A DNA stretch of 64,000 nucleotides from Paracoccus aminophilus JCM 7686. Lineage in GTDB: Bacteria > Pseudomonadota > Alphaproteobacteria > Rhodobacterales > Rhodobacteraceae. The position numbers and the translations under genes are program-made. Of the stretch, positions 42,563-52,145 are shown piece after piece. Under the pieces are notes generated by a model, which saw only the letters and a list, made by a program, of their open reading frames with translations, was not told where the DNA came from and searched no databases. Location of the stretch: the NCBI RefSeq assembly GCF_000444995.1, contig NC_022041.1, positions 532,001 to 596,000 on the forward strand. Reading direction: 5' to 3'. The first letter of the stretch is position 1; each line of letters begins with the position of its first letter.

Positions 42563-43314
42563 CGATGGCGACAGAAGAACACGGCGGCGGTTTGAGCTTC
42601 CATCCGATGGATCAGTTCATCGTCAAGCCGCTCTTTGGTAATGGCGAAGTTCACTGGTACACGCCCACCAACGCGACCTTGTGGCTGGCGCTGACCGTTC
42701 TGGCGATTATCGCGCTTCTGGTCGTCGGCACCCGTGGCCGCGCGATCGTCCCGAGCCGCGTTCAGTCGACTGGCGAGCTGATGTACGGCATGGTCCACAA
42801 GATGCTGGAAGACATCACCGGCAAGGATGGGCTGAAGTACTTCCCCTATGTGATGACGCTCTTCTGCTTCATCCTCTTCGCCAATGGCCTCGCTCTTCTG
42901 CCGAAATCCTTCTCGACCACCTCGCATATCGCCGTCACGGCGGTTCTTGCCATCGCGGTCTTCCTCGGCGTCACCATTCTGGGCTTCGTCAAGAACGGCA
43001 CCCATTTCCTCGGCCTCTTCTGGGTCAAGTCGGCACCGCTCGCTCTGCGTCCGGTTCTGGCCGTGATCGAGCTGATCTCCTACTTCGTTCGCCCGGTCAG
43101 CCACTCCATCCGTCTTGCAGGCAACATCATGGCCGGCCACGCAGTTATGAAAGTGTTCGCCGCTTTCGCCGCCGTGCTCGCCATCGCGCCGCTGTCGGTT
43201 CTCGCCATTGTCGCGGTCTATGCGCTTGAAGTCATGGTGGTCGTCATTCAGGCCTATGTCTTCACCATCCTGACCTGCGTCTATCTGAAGGACGCGCTGC
43301 ATCCTGGCCACTAA
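42559..43314 (+). CDS. atpB: ATP synthase F0 subunit a
   Basis: A 251-residue membrane subunit that forms the proton half-channels. It has several hydrophobic helices and the conserved [16 protein letters not shown] stretch with the essential Arg facing the c-ring, plus the terminal [23 protein letters not shown] 42559 overlaps the atpI stop; ATG 42565 has better spacing to GAGGG. It is followed by atpE after 62 bp. Confidence 0.94.
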   Translation: MTMATEEHGGGLSFHPMDQFIVKPLFGNGEVHWYTPTNATLWLALTVLAIIALLVVGTRGRAIVPSRVQSTGELMYGMVHKMLEDITGKDGLKYFPYVMTLFCFILFANGLALLPKSFSTTSHIAVTAVLAIAVFLGVTILGFVKNGTHFLGLFWVKSAPLALRPVLAVIELISYFVRPVSHSIRLAGNIMAGHAVMKVFAAFAAVLAIAPLSVLAIVAVYALEVMVVVIQAYVFTILTCVYLKDALHPGH

Positions 43315-43376
43315 GGCCGGGACAGCAGGACGGTTCTCTCTCTTTCAACCCTTTCCAAGCCTCAAGGAGCATCAAC

Positions 43377-43610
43377 ATGGAAAACCTGGGTCAACTCGGT
43401 CAGTACCTCGGCGCGGGCCTCGCTTGCATCGGTATGGCCGGCGCTGCCATCGGTGTGGGCAACGTTGCTGGCAACTACCTCTCGGGCGCCCTGCGCAACC
43501 CGTCGGCAGCTGCTTCGCAAACCGCTACGCTGTTCATCGGCATGGCCTTCGCCGAAGCTCTGGGGATCTTCTCGTTCCTCGTCGCTCTGCTGCTGCTGTT
43601 CGCAGTCTGA
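43377..43610 (+). CDS. atpE: ATP synthase F0 subunit c
   Basis: A 77-residue two-helix hairpin. The first helix is glycine-rich ([19 protein letters not shown]), the loop is ALRNPSA, and the second helix carries the ion-binding carboxylate Glu60 ([10 protein letters not shown]). The Glu is consistent with a proton-translocating ring. CAAGGAG precedes the ATG. Its codon use is strongly biased, as expected for a highly translated gene. Confidence 0.95.
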   Translation: MENLGQLGQYLGAGLACIGMAGAAIGVGNVAGNYLSGALRNPSAAASQTATLFIGMAFAEALGIFSFLVALLLLFAV

Positions 43611-43686
43611 TCCTTTGCCATCCTTGCGGTTGGGTGGGGGCGTGATGCGCCCACCCGATTGTGAAACGACCGGCATGGGGTAGGAT

Positions 43687-44322
43687 ATGTTCAGCCTGTT
43701 ACAAGCGGCCGCCGAAACCGCGGTCCAAGAATCTGAAACGGTGTCGATCACCGAATCCGCAGACGCCGCACATGCTGCTGGCGCTGCTGTGGATGCCGCT
43801 GCAGCTCACGGCGCTGCGGCAGCCCCCGGGATGCCGCAGCTTGACGTGACCACCTATGGCAACCTGATCTTCTGGTTGGTTGTCGCTCTGGTGGTGATCT
43901 ACTGGGCGCTCTCGCGGATTGCGCTTCCGCGCATCGGCGGCGTCCTGGCCGATCGTCAGTCCGCCATCACCGGCGATCTGATGTCAGCCGAGGAATTCAA
44001 GCAGAAGGCCAAAGAGGCCGGAGCTGCCTATGACAAGGCGCTTGCGGATGCCCGGTCTGAAGCGCAGAAAATCGTCGCGGCCAACAAGGCTGAGATCCAA
44101 AAGGAGCTCGATGCGGCCATCGCTCATGCTGATGCCGAAATCGCAGCCCGTGCTGGGGAATCGGAAAAGCGCATTGGCGAGATCCGTGCCTCGGCTCTGG
44201 ACGATGCCCGCACCGTCGCGCGCGATGTCACGGAAGAGCTCGTGCGTACCTTTGGCGGCAGCGCCGATCAGGCCGCGGTGGCTCAGGCCGTCGACCAGCG
44301 TCTGAAGGGGAATGTGCAATGA
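43687..44322 (+). CDS. atpX: ATP synthase F0 subunit b'
   Basis: A 211-residue peripheral-stalk subunit. An unusual Ala/His-rich N-terminal extension (about residues 1-50) precedes the membrane helix (about 57-75: [16 protein letters not shown]) and a long helical dimerisation arm. The b' gene beside b is typical of phototrophic bacteria and Rhodobacterales. It overlaps atpF by four bases (ATGA at 44319-44322). Confidence 0.9.
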   Translation: MFSLLQAAAETAVQESETVSITESADAAHAAGAAVDAAAAHGAAAAPGMPQLDVTTYGNLIFWLVVALVVIYWALSRIALPRIGGVLADRQSAITGDLMSAEEFKQKAKEAGAAYDKALADARSEAQKIVAANKAEIQKELDAAIAHADAEIAARAGESEKRIGEIRASALDDARTVARDVTEELVRTFGGSADQAAVAQAVDQRLKGNVQ

Positions 44323-44873
44323 AACGTTTGAGCGTTCTTCTGGCTCTGATCGCCAGCCCCGCTTTCGCGGCTTCGGGTCCGTTCTTCTCGCTGCGCAACA
44401 CCGACTTCGTGGTGTTGATCTCGTTCCTGGTCTTCATCGGCATCCTGCTTTATTTCAAGGTGCCGTCGATCATCGGGAAGCTGCTCGACAAGCGTGCTGA
44501 AGGGATCCGCAACGATCTCGCCGAGGCCCGCCGTCTGCGCGAAGAAGCTCAGGAGATCTATGCCTCCTATGAGCGTCGTCAGCGCGAAGTCAGCGTCCAG
44601 GCCGATGAGATCGTCGCCAATGCCAAGCGCGAGGCGACCCTGCAGGCCGAAAAGGCGAAGGAAGACCTCAAGGTCTCGATCGCCCGCCGCCTGAAGGCTG
44701 CCGAAGAGCAGATTGCTGGCGCCGAAAGCGATGCGGTTCGCGCCGTTCGTGATCGTGCCGTGCAGGTTGCTGTCGCTGCTGCTGCCGAGATCCTGCAACA
44801 GCAGGGCACCGCGGCTGACCGCAGCGCAGGCATCGACAAAGCGATCGACGATGTCGCCCGCCGCCTGAACTGA
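44319..44873 (+). CDS. atpF: ATP synthase F0 subunit b
   Basis: A 184-residue subunit with an N-terminal hydrophobic signal-like stretch ([17 protein letters not shown]), a membrane helix ([16 protein letters not shown]), and a long charged helix ([20 protein letters not shown] region) that pairs with b'. It is the last gene of the F0 operon; the F1 genes are not in this window. A terminator follows at 44896. Confidence 0.93.
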   Translation: MKRLSVLLALIASPAFAASGPFFSLRNTDFVVLISFLVFIGILLYFKVPSIIGKLLDKRAEGIRNDLAEARRLREEAQEIYASYERRQREVSVQADEIVANAKREATLQAEKAKEDLKVSIARRLKAAEEQIAGAESDAVRAVRDRAVQVAVAAAAEILQQQGTAADRSAGIDKAIDDVARRLN

Positions 44874-44895
44874 GCTGGCGCAAGCTAACAGATTG

Positions 44896-44925
44896 GCCCT
44901 CACTCCCTCGGAGTGGGGGCTTTTT
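44896..44925 (+). terminator. intrinsic terminator of the F0 operon
   Basis: GCCCTCACTCC pairs with GGAGTGGGGGC around a CTC loop (one G-T pair), followed directly by TTTTT. It lies 22 bp after the atpF stop. Confidence 0.85.
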
Positions 44926-44930
44926 CATAT

Positions 44931-45395
44931 TCAGGCCGAGGGCTCGCCGGGCTGCCAGTGATAAAAGATCACCGGATGGCCGCCGCGCGGATGGGTGTCT
45001 TCGCGCAGCACGCTCAGACCCGCGCGCTCATAGAAGCGCCGCGCCCGGGTGTTCGTCGCCGAGGTCAGCAGGGTGAAGCCCTCAGGCATGTCGCGAAAGG
45101 CGAGCGCGATCAGCGCCGGGCCAATGCCAAGGCCACGCGCCTCGGGGCGCAGAAACAGCTCGGCCAGCACCTTTTCAGAAGGCTTCAGCGCGATGAAGCC
45201 GAGGATCTGATCGCGGCTTTCGGCCAAAGTCACCTGCCACGCGGGCAGTTCGGCCGCGACGCGGGCATTCAAGGTTTCGCGGCTGGGCATGATCGGTGCG
45301 CCGACGCCCGGCAGGCTCGCGCTGATATGCCAGATCTCGGCAATGGTTGCGGCATCCTCGGGCAGGGCCGGGCGCAGCGAGAAGGTCGGGTTCAT
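44931..45395 (-). CDS. GNAT-family N-acetyltransferase
   Basis: About 154 residues from the Met at 45395 (MNPTFSLRPALPEDAATIAEIW); Mets at 45407 and 45422 are alternatives. The acetyl-CoA site is seen as ELFLRPEARGLGIGPALIALAF, and the ATNTRARRFYERAGL motif is the usual C-terminal signature. The substrate is unknown. It lies downstream of the OmpA-like gene's terminator and so is probably transcribed separately. Confidence 0.85.
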   Translation of the reverse strand: MNPTFSLRPALPEDAATIAEIWHISASLPGVGAPIMPSRETLNARVAAELPAWQVTLAESRDQILGFIALKPSEKVLAELFLRPEARGLGIGPALIALAFRDMPEGFTLLTSATNTRARRFYERAGLSVLREDTHPRGGHPVIFYHWQPGEPSA

Positions 45396-45422
45396 GTCAC
45401 TGGGCATTGCTTTGGGGTCCAT

Positions 45423-45453
45423 GAAAAAGGCCGGAGCGTTTCCGCCCCGGCCC
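45423..45453 (-). terminator. intrinsic terminator of the OmpA-like gene
   Basis: On the minus strand, GGCCGG...GCG-GAAA-CGC...CCGGCC forms a stable stem-loop with a GNRA-type tetraloop, followed by TTTTT. It lies 24 bp after the OmpA-like stop. Confidence 0.85.
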
Positions 45454-45476
45454 GATCTGCCCATCTGATCTGACGA

Positions 45477-46118
45477 TTATTTCGTCGGATAGATGTTGAT
45501 CTCGACGCGCCGGTTCTGGGCGCGGCCCGCGACGGTGTCGTTCGAAGCGACCGGCTGAGCCGCACCGCGACCAACGGTGGCAAGGCGCCCTTGCGCAACG
45601 CCAGCGGCGGTGAGGATGCCCGCGACCGAACGCGCACGACGCTCGGACAGGTCCTGGTTATAGGCCTGCGAGCCGGTCGAATCGGTGTGACCGATGACCT
45701 GGATCGTCGAGTTCGGATATTGCGTCAGGTTGCGACCGATCGTGTAGAGATCGTTCTGGCCCGCAGCGCCGACCGCGGCCGAATCCGTCGCGAAGAGCGC
45801 CGATTCCGGCATGATCACCGACAGGTAGTTACCGCGGTTCACGATCTGGATGTTCGGGTTGGTGATCTGCTGCTTCAGCGCCTTTTCCTGCTGGTCGAGC
45901 ATCGAGCCGCCGATTGCGCCAATGGCGGTGCCAAGCAGCGCGCCCTTGACGGCGGTCTCTTTGTTCTTGCCCGCGCCGATCAGGCCACCGACCACGGCAC
46001 CGGCAATGGCGCCCTGTTCGGTCTTGTTGATCTGGCGAGGCTGACCATTGATGTCGGCGCAGGCACCGAGGGCGAACACACCCGTGGTGGCGGCAAGCAG
46101 CGCAATGCGGGTCTTCAT
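45477..46118 (-). CDS. OmpA-family lipoprotein
   Basis: A 213-residue outer-membrane lipoprotein. The lipobox ALGAC sets Cys20. A glycine-zipper region (about 37-75: AIAGAVVGGLIGAGK, GALLGTAIGAIGG) is followed by an OmpA C-terminal peptidoglycan-binding domain with GHTDSTGSQAYNQDLSERRA. It resembles the YiaD/Pal-like group and probably links outer membrane to cell wall. A half-site GTTAAC sits just upstream of the start. Confidence 0.9.
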   Translation of the reverse strand: MKTRIALLAATTGVFALGACADINGQPRQINKTEQGAIAGAVVGGLIGAGKNKETAVKGALLGTAIGAIGGSMLDQQEKALKQQITNPNIQIVNRGNYLSVIMPESALFATDSAAVGAAGQNDLYTIGRNLTQYPNSTIQVIGHTDSTGSQAYNQDLSERRARSVAGILTAAGVAQGRLATVGRGAAQPVASNDTVAGRAQNRRVEINIYPTK

Positions 46119-46280
46119 TCGTTAACCTTTCCTTGGAGGCAGCGCACTGCCCTTGCTGAGATCTCGGGCGCGGTGGAGAGCTGTCATAAGCCGGACCACA
46201 CGCGCGTGAGGTAAAAACACCGCAAGCCTGTCATAGGTTCCCGCTAAGTGCCAGAGTGCAAAGCAAGTTGGCCGCGCGGC

Positions 46281-46877
46281 TCAGCGCCCTGTGATCGCCA
46301 GAGGCGCCAAAACGGCGCCTTCCCGCGCAAGCAAGATCCGCTTGATCGATTCGCCCCAGTGGTAATTGCCAATCTTGCCGCCACGGAGGGTCACACGGTG
46401 GCAGGGCACCGCCCAGGACACCGGGTTCTGCCCGACGGCGGTGCCAACCGCGCGCACCGCGCCGGGTTGACCGATCATATCGGCAATATCGCCATAGCTC
46501 GCGAGCTCGCCGAAATGGATGTCCAGAAGCGCGCGCCAGACCTTCATCTGGAACTCGGTCCCGACCAGACGGACCCGGATCTCGCCGCCGCCAGAGATCA
46601 GCGCGGTGATAGCGGCTTGCAGCGCCTCGGGAGCCTCGACATAGCGGGCGCGGGGCCAACGGGCGCGCAGATCGGCGCGGACCTCGTCCTCGGACATCTC
46701 GCCGATCATGCCAAGCGCCCAGAGCGTGCCCTCGCCGCCGATCGCGATGACCGGGCCGATTGGCGTCTCGAAACGGCCGATGCACAAAAGCGCGCCACGA
46801 TCATCATCGGGCACCGTCACGACCACGACTTGCAGGCCGGGCTCGGGGAGAGGCAGCGAAAAGAGCGTTCTCGTCAT
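46281..46877 (-). CDS. ogt: methylated-DNA-[protein]-cysteine S-methyltransferase
   Basis: A 198-residue alkyltransferase that removes methyl groups from O6-methylguanine to its own cysteine. The start is taken at 46877 (MTRTLFSLPL); a longer frame lacks family support. The acceptor Cys159 lies in SWAVPCHRVTLRGGKIGNYHWG, preceded by the helix-turn-helix with FQMKVWRALLDIHFGELASYGDIA. It has no Ada DNA-binding domain. It diverges from nth, another DNA repair gene. Confidence 0.9.
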   Translation of the reverse strand: MTRTLFSLPLPEPGLQVVVVTVPDDDRGALLCIGRFETPIGPVIAIGGEGTLWALGMIGEMSEDEVRADLRARWPRARYVEAPEALQAAITALISGGGEIRVRLVGTEFQMKVWRALLDIHFGELASYGDIADMIGQPGAVRAVGTAVGQNPVSWAVPCHRVTLRGGKIGNYHWGESIKRILLAREGAVLAPLAITGR

Positions 46878-46967
46878 GGCATCCTCACGTTTCGTTAAGC
46901 CAATTCCCACCGAGGCGCGGTGGTTCCCTGTCGGGTGCTTGCGTCCTGGGGCGCGGCAAGGCATCAG

Positions 46968-47642
46968 ATGAACATGACAAAAGCCAGTGCATCCCGTCTA
47001 CCCCCGGCTCTGCCCTATGCCACACAGGTCGCCTTCTTTTCGCGCCTGCGTGAGAGCAATCCGCATCCGGTGACCGAGCTTCATTACTCCAATGCCTTCA
47101 CGCTTCTGGTGGCGGTCGCTTTGTCGGCGCAGGCGACCGATGTCGGCGTGAACAAGGCGACAAAGGCGTTGTTTGAGCAGGTGACGGCGCCGCAGCAGAT
47201 GCTGGATCTGGGGCTTGAGGGGCTGACCGAACATATCAAGACCATCGGCCTTTTCCGGCAGAAGGCCAAGAATGTCATGGCGCTGTCGAAGATCCTCGTT
47301 GAGGAATACGGCGGCGAGGTGCCGACCTCGCGCGCGGCCTTGATGCTGTTGCCCGGTGTCGGGCGCAAGACCGCCAATGTCGTGCTGAACTCGCTGTTCC
47401 ATATCCCCGCGCAGGCGGTCGATACCCATATCTTCCGGCTCGGCAACCGCACCCAGATCGCGCCGGGCCGCGATGTCGATCAGGTCGAGCGCGCGATTGA
47501 GGACAATGTTCCCGCTGAATTTCAACAGGATGCCCATCACTGGCTGATCCTGCATGGCCGCTATATCTGTCAGGCAAAACGCCCACGCTGCGCGGTTTGC
47601 ATCGTGGCCGATCTCTGTCCCTATGAGGAGAAGACCATATGA
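46968..47642 (+). CDS. nth: endonuclease III
   Basis: A 224-residue DNA glycosylase/AP-lyase for oxidised pyrimidines. The HhH motif LPGVGRKTANVVL contains the catalytic Lys, and VDTHIFR the catalytic Asp. The [4Fe-4S] loop C-X6-C-X2-C-X5-C spans Cys201-Cys217. ATG 46968 is preferred over upstream in-frame starts. It overlaps adenosine kinase by four bases (ATGA at 47639-47642). Confidence 0.95.
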   Translation: MNMTKASASRLPPALPYATQVAFFSRLRESNPHPVTELHYSNAFTLLVAVALSAQATDVGVNKATKALFEQVTAPQQMLDLGLEGLTEHIKTIGLFRQKAKNVMALSKILVEEYGGEVPTSRAALMLLPGVGRKTANVVLNSLFHIPAQAVDTHIFRLGNRTQIAPGRDVDQVERAIEDNVPAEFQQDAHHWLILHGRYICQAKRPRCAVCIVADLCPYEEKTI

Positions 47643-48640
47643 CCACCCCCTATGTGATTGGCATCGGCAATGCCGTCATGGATGTGATCGCCGCGACTGA
47701 AGACGAGTCGCTGGCACGTCTGGGCATCGAAAAGGGGATCATGCAGCTGATCGACCGCGACCGTTCGGAGCTTCTGACTGCGGCTCAGGCTGAGGGCGGG
47801 ACCCATCCGCGTCTGGCGCCGGGCGGCTCGGTCGCGAATACGCTCGCCGGGATCGGGATGTTGGGGCTGAAGACCGCCTTCATCGGGCGCGTCGCCGCCG
47901 ATGCGCTTGGCCTGTCCTATGCCGAACAGACCGAGGCGCAGGGCACGGTTTTCGTCAATCCTCCGGTGGGCGGCGAGGTCGATCCGACCTCGCGTTCGAT
48001 CATCTTCGTGACGCCGGATGGCGAGCGCTCGATGAACACCTATCTGGGCATCTCGGCAGAGCTGGACGAGGAAGACGTGAACCCGGCGGTCTTTTCCGGT
48101 GCGGGCTGGCTGTTTCTGGAAGGTTATCTCTTCGATAAGCCCAAGGGCAAATCGGCCTTCCTCAAGGCGGCTCAGGCCTGTCACGCGGCGGGCGGGCAGG
48201 CGGGGATCGCGCTGTCGGATCCGTTCTGCGTCGATCGCCACCGCGCGGATTTCCGCAAACTCGTCGCCGGGCCGATGGATTATGTGATCGGCAATACCCA
48301 TGAATGGACCTCGCTTTACCAGACCGAGGATCTCGAAAGCGCGCTGGCTCAGGCGCGCGCCGATTGCGGTCTGGTGATCTGCACCCGCTCGGGCGAGGAT
48401 GCGATCCTGATCCGCGGTGAGGAGCGCGTTTTAGCCCCGGTCCACAAGATCGTCCCGGTCGATGCAACCGGCGCTGGCGATCAATTCGCCGCCGGGCTGA
48501 TCTATGGTCTGGCGACCGGCGCTTCGCTGGCGGCGGCGGGGCGCATGGCCTGCATCGCGGCCTCTGAGGTCATCAGCCATGTCGGCCCGCGTCCCGAACG
48601 CGATCTGCGCGAGGATTTCCGCGCCGAAGGGCTGATCTGA
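47639..48640 (+). CDS. adenosine kinase (PfkB family)
   Basis: A 333-residue sugar kinase. The opening GIGNAVMDVIA, the substrate motif GGSVANTLAGIGMLG and the ATP-site signature PVDATGAGDQFAAGLIYG are all typical of alphaproteobacterial adenosine kinases. It recycles adenosine to AMP. Its coupling to nth suggests co-expression. The dispersed hairpin element copy B follows. Confidence 0.87.
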   Translation: MTTPYVIGIGNAVMDVIAATEDESLARLGIEKGIMQLIDRDRSELLTAAQAEGGTHPRLAPGGSVANTLAGIGMLGLKTAFIGRVAADALGLSYAEQTEAQGTVFVNPPVGGEVDPTSRSIIFVTPDGERSMNTYLGISAELDEEDVNPAVFSGAGWLFLEGYLFDKPKGKSAFLKAAQACHAAGGQAGIALSDPFCVDRHRADFRKLVAGPMDYVIGNTHEWTSLYQTEDLESALAQARADCGLVICTRSGEDAILIRGEERVLAPVHKIVPVDATGAGDQFAAGLIYGLATGASLAAAGRMACIAASEVISHVGPRPERDLREDFRAEGLI

Positions 48641-48670
48641 GCGGCGCTGAGCTGCTGCGCCAAAAGAAAC

Positions 48671-48718
48671 GGGGGGCTTTGCGCCCCCCGAACCCCCTGC
48701 AAGGTATTTAAGTCAGAA
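48671..48718 (+). repeat. dispersed hairpin + GGTATTT element, copy B
   Basis: A hairpin (GGGGGGC...GCCCCCC, 48671-48689) is followed by AACCCCCTGCAAGGTATTTAAG. It lies after adenosine kinase in the same orientation, between convergent genes, and could serve as a terminator. Confidence 0.55.
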
Positions 48719-48732
48719 CGAAGCGGGCCGGA

Positions 48733-50919
48733 TCAGGCGGCTGCTTTCTGAGCGCCGAAGCGGCCATAGAAGCTTTCGCCTTTTGCCGCCATCTCGCGCA
48801 GGAGGCGCGGCGGGGTGAAGCGGTTGCCGTATTTCGCCGCGAGATCATCGGCGATGGCCGTCGCGCGTTCCGCGCCCAGCATGTCGAGCCAGCTGAAGGG
48901 GCCACCGCTCCAGGGCGCAAAGCCCCAGCCGAGGATCGCGCCGACATCGCCCTCGCGGATGTCTTCGAGGACGCCTTCTTCGAGTGCGCGGACGGCTTCG
49001 AGTGACTGGATGAACATCAGCCGGTTCTGGATGTCGGTGAAGCTTGGCTGGTCCTTGGAGACCGGCCATTCGGTGGCGAGGCCCGCCCAGAAGTCGATGC
49101 GTTTGCCCTTGTCGTCATAGTCGTAGAAGCCAGCCTTGGCCTTGCGGCCGAGACGGCCCTGATCGGCCATGCGGAAGACGACCTCATCGACCTCGCCGTC
49201 GGGATAGGCATCGCCCATCGCCGCGCGCGTGGCCTTGGCGATTTTCACGCCGAGATCGATCGAGGTTTCATCGACGAGTTGCAGCGGCCCGAGCGGCATC
49301 CCCATCATCTTGGCGGCGTTTTCGATCAGCACCGGATCGACGCCTTCGGCCACCATGCGCATCCCTTCGTTGAGATAGGGGATGATGCAGCGATTGGCAT
49401 AGAAGAAGCGCGCGTCATTGACGACGATCGGTGTCTTCTTGATCTGACGCACGAAATCCAGTGCTTTCGCGACCGCGCGGGGGCCGGTTTCTTTGCCCTT
49501 GATGATTTCGACCAGCAGCATCTTGTCGACGGGCGAGAAGAAGTGGATGCCGATGAATTGCTCAGGGCGGGCGCTGGCTTTCGCGAGGTTCGAGATCGGC
49601 AGGGTCGAGGTATTGGTCGCGAAGATCGCCTCCTGGGGCAGGACGGCTTCAGCTTTCGCGGTGACCTCGGCCTTGATGGCGGGGTCTTCGAAGACGGCCT
49701 CGACCAGCAGATCGCAATCTTTCAGCGCGGCATAATCGGTGGTTGCGGTGATGCGCGCGAGAACCTCGGCCTTCTTCTCTTCGGTCGATTTGCGGCGCGA
49801 GATCGCCTTGTCGAGAAGATCGGCAGAATGGGACTTCCCGCGATCGGCGGCCTCTTGCTGGGCGTCGATCAGCACGACCTCGATCCCGGCCATGGCCGAG
49901 ACATAGGCAATGCCCGCGCCCATCATGCCCGCGCCGAGGATGCCGACTTTCTTAACGGTCTGATCCGGCTCTGCCGGGCGGTTTGCGCCTTTTTCGAGCG
50001 CCTCTTTGTTGATGAAAAGCGAGCGGATCATCGCGGTCGAGGAGGGGTTCAGGAGCACATTGGTGAACCAACGCGCCTCGATCTTGAGCGCGGTGTCGAA
50101 GGGCACGAGCGCGCCCTCATAGACTGCCGACAAGAGCGCCTTGGCCGCCGGATAGACGCCGAGCGTCTTGCCATGCACCATGGCCGAGGCACCGACAAAG
50201 GTCATGAAACCCGCCGGATTATAGGGCGCGCCGCCGGGCATCTTGTAGCCCTTGGCGTCCCAGGGCTTGACCAGATCGGCCTCACCCGCCTGCAAGACCC
50301 AAGCGCGCGCGGCCTCGACCGGATCGGCCACGACCTCATCGACGATGCCATTGGCCTTGGCGCCTTTCGGGTCCGACAGCTTGCCTTCGAGCAGCAGGGG
50401 CGCCGCGGCCATCACGCCCAGCTTGCGCACGAGACGCGTGGTGCCGCCGCCGCCGGGGAAAATGCCGACCATGATCTCGGGCAGGCCGATCTTGGCCTTG
50501 GGATTGTCGGCAGCAAAGACGCGATGCGTGGCCAGCGGCAGCTCGACCCCGATCCCCAAAGCCGTGCCGGGCAGGGCCGCCGCAATCGGCTTGCCGCCCT
50601 TCTTGGTCTTGGGGTCCATACCCGCAAGCTCGATCTTGCGCAGCAGGTGATGGAGGCTCATCACGCCGTCAAAGACGCCCTGCGCCCCGCCCGTGTCCTT
50701 CAGACCCGCGATGACGTTCAGATCCATCCCGCCGGCGAAATCCTTCTTGCCCGAGGTGATGACGATGCCCTTCACGGCCTGATCGGCCAGAGCATCGTCG
50801 ATCAGCGCATTGAGATCGGCGGCCCCGGTCATCGAGAGCACGTTCATGGATTTCGAGGGCACATCCCAGGTGATGATCGCGACGCCATCGGCGTCTTTCT
50901 TCATGGTGAAATCGGTCAT
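48733..50919 (-). CDS. fadJ: fatty-acid oxidation complex alpha subunit (enoyl-CoA hydratase / 3-hydroxyacyl-CoA dehydrogenase)
   Basis: A 728-residue bifunctional enzyme. The N-terminal crotonase domain has GIVITSGKKDFAGGMDLN and PGGGGTTRLVRKLG. The central NAD-binding domain starts with VGILGAGMMGAGIAYVSAMAG (about 330-345), and the dehydrogenase tail has GIHFFSPVDKMLLVEIIKG. It carries out beta-oxidation hydration and dehydrogenation. The symbol could equally be fadB. It follows the thiolase gene by 14 bp as the last gene of its unit. Confidence 0.93.
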   Translation of the reverse strand: MTDFTMKKDADGVAIITWDVPSKSMNVLSMTGAADLNALIDDALADQAVKGIVITSGKKDFAGGMDLNVIAGLKDTGGAQGVFDGVMSLHHLLRKIELAGMDPKTKKGGKPIAAALPGTALGIGVELPLATHRVFAADNPKAKIGLPEIMVGIFPGGGGTTRLVRKLGVMAAAPLLLEGKLSDPKGAKANGIVDEVVADPVEAARAWVLQAGEADLVKPWDAKGYKMPGGAPYNPAGFMTFVGASAMVHGKTLGVYPAAKALLSAVYEGALVPFDTALKIEARWFTNVLLNPSSTAMIRSLFINKEALEKGANRPAEPDQTVKKVGILGAGMMGAGIAYVSAMAGIEVVLIDAQQEAADRGKSHSADLLDKAISRRKSTEEKKAEVLARITATTDYAALKDCDLLVEAVFEDPAIKAEVTAKAEAVLPQEAIFATNTSTLPISNLAKASARPEQFIGIHFFSPVDKMLLVEIIKGKETGPRAVAKALDFVRQIKKTPIVVNDARFFYANRCIIPYLNEGMRMVAEGVDPVLIENAAKMMGMPLGPLQLVDETSIDLGVKIAKATRAAMGDAYPDGEVDEVVFRMADQGRLGRKAKAGFYDYDDKGKRIDFWAGLATEWPVSKDQPSFTDIQNRLMFIQSLEAVRALEEGVLEDIREGDVGAILGWGFAPWSGGPFSWLDMLGAERATAIADDLAAKYGNRFTPPRLLREMAAKGESFYGRFGAQKAAA

Positions 50920-50933
50920 GGTCTTTGCTCCCC

Positions 50934-52145
50934 TCAGACGCGCTCGATGATGGTGGCGGCGCCCATGCCTGACGCCACGCAGAGCGTCGCAAGGCCGATG
51001 GTCTTGTCCTGCCGCTCGAGCTCGTCAAGCAGCGTGCCGATGATGATCGCGCCGGTCGCGCCAAGCGGATGGCCAAGCGCCATCGCGCCGCCATTGGCGT
51101 TGACCACGGCGGGATCGACCTCGAAGGCCTGCAGGAAGCGCAGGACGACGGCGGCGAAGGCCTCATTCACCTCGAAAAGGTCGATGTCCTTGATCGAGAG
51201 ACCCGACTCGCGCAGGATCTTTTCGGTGACCGGAACCGGGCCGGTCAGCATGATCGTCGGATCGGTGCCGATCTTGGCGGTGGCGCGAATGCGGGCGCGC
51301 GGCTTCAGCCCGTGCTTTTCGCCGAATTCCTTATTGCCGATCAGCACAGCCGCCGCGCCATCGACGATCCCCGAGGAGTTCCCGGCATGGTGAATGTGGT
51401 TGATCGCCTTGAGATGGGGATATTTCAGCATCGCCACCTTGTCGAAACCGGGCATGACCTCGCCCAGATCCTTGAAACTCGCCTTGAGCGCGCCAAGCGA
51501 TTCAAGCGTCGTGCCCGGGCGCGGATATTCGTCGTGATCGAGGATCACGAGCCCGTTCTGGTCAATCACCGGGACGATGGATTTGGCAAAACGCCCCTCG
51601 CTGATCGCCAAAGCGGCGCGGCGCTGGCTTTCGACGGCCAGAGCATCGGCCTCTTCGCGGGTAAAGCCGTATTCAGTCGCGATAATATCGGCCGAAATAC
51701 CCTGCGGCACGAAATAGGTCTTGAAGGTGAGGCTCGGGTCCACGGCAATCGCCGCGCCATCGCTGCCCATGGCGACGCGCCCCATCATCTCGACGCCACC
51801 GGCGATATAGCCAGCGCCCGCACCGCCCTTGATCTGGTTGGCGGCAAGGTTCACCGCCTCCATCCCGCTGGCGCAGAAGCGGTTGATCGAGAGGCCGGGA
51901 ATGGATTCGTCCAGATCCGAGGCCAGCACCGCCGAGCGCGCCAGACAGCCGCCTTGCTCCATGACCTGCGTGGCATTGCCCCAGATCACATCCTCGACCG
52001 CATGGCCTTCGAGCCCGTTGCGGGCCTTGACCGCGTTCAAAAGCCGCGCCGACAGAGCGACCGAGGAGACTTCATGCAGGCTGCCATCCGGGCGGCCCTT
52101 GCCGCGCGGCGTACGCGCGGCGTCATAGATATAAGCTTCGGTCAT
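50934..52145 (-). CDS. fadA: acetyl-CoA C-acyltransferase (beta-oxidation thiolase)
   Basis: A 403-residue thiolase cleaving 3-ketoacyl-CoA. The nucleophile Cys91 lies in SINRFCASGMEAVN, His in GGAMALGHPLGATGA and the second Cys in LCVASGMGAA. It partners the downstream fadJ-like gene. Its start overlaps the GST gene stop by four bases, so it is translated from the same message as that gene. Confidence 0.94.
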   Translation of the reverse strand: MTEAYIYDAARTPRGKGRPDGSLHEVSSVALSARLLNAVKARNGLEGHAVEDVIWGNATQVMEQGGCLARSAVLASDLDESIPGLSINRFCASGMEAVNLAANQIKGGAGAGYIAGGVEMMGRVAMGSDGAAIAVDPSLTFKTYFVPQGISADIIATEYGFTREEADALAVESQRRAALAISEGRFAKSIVPVIDQNGLVILDHDEYPRPGTTLESLGALKASFKDLGEVMPGFDKVAMLKYPHLKAINHIHHAGNSSGIVDGAAAVLIGNKEFGEKHGLKPRARIRATAKIGTDPTIMLTGPVPVTEKILRESGLSIKDIDLFEVNEAFAAVVLRFLQAFEVDPAVVNANGGAMALGHPLGATGAIIIGTLLDELERQDKTIGLATLCVASGMGAATIIERV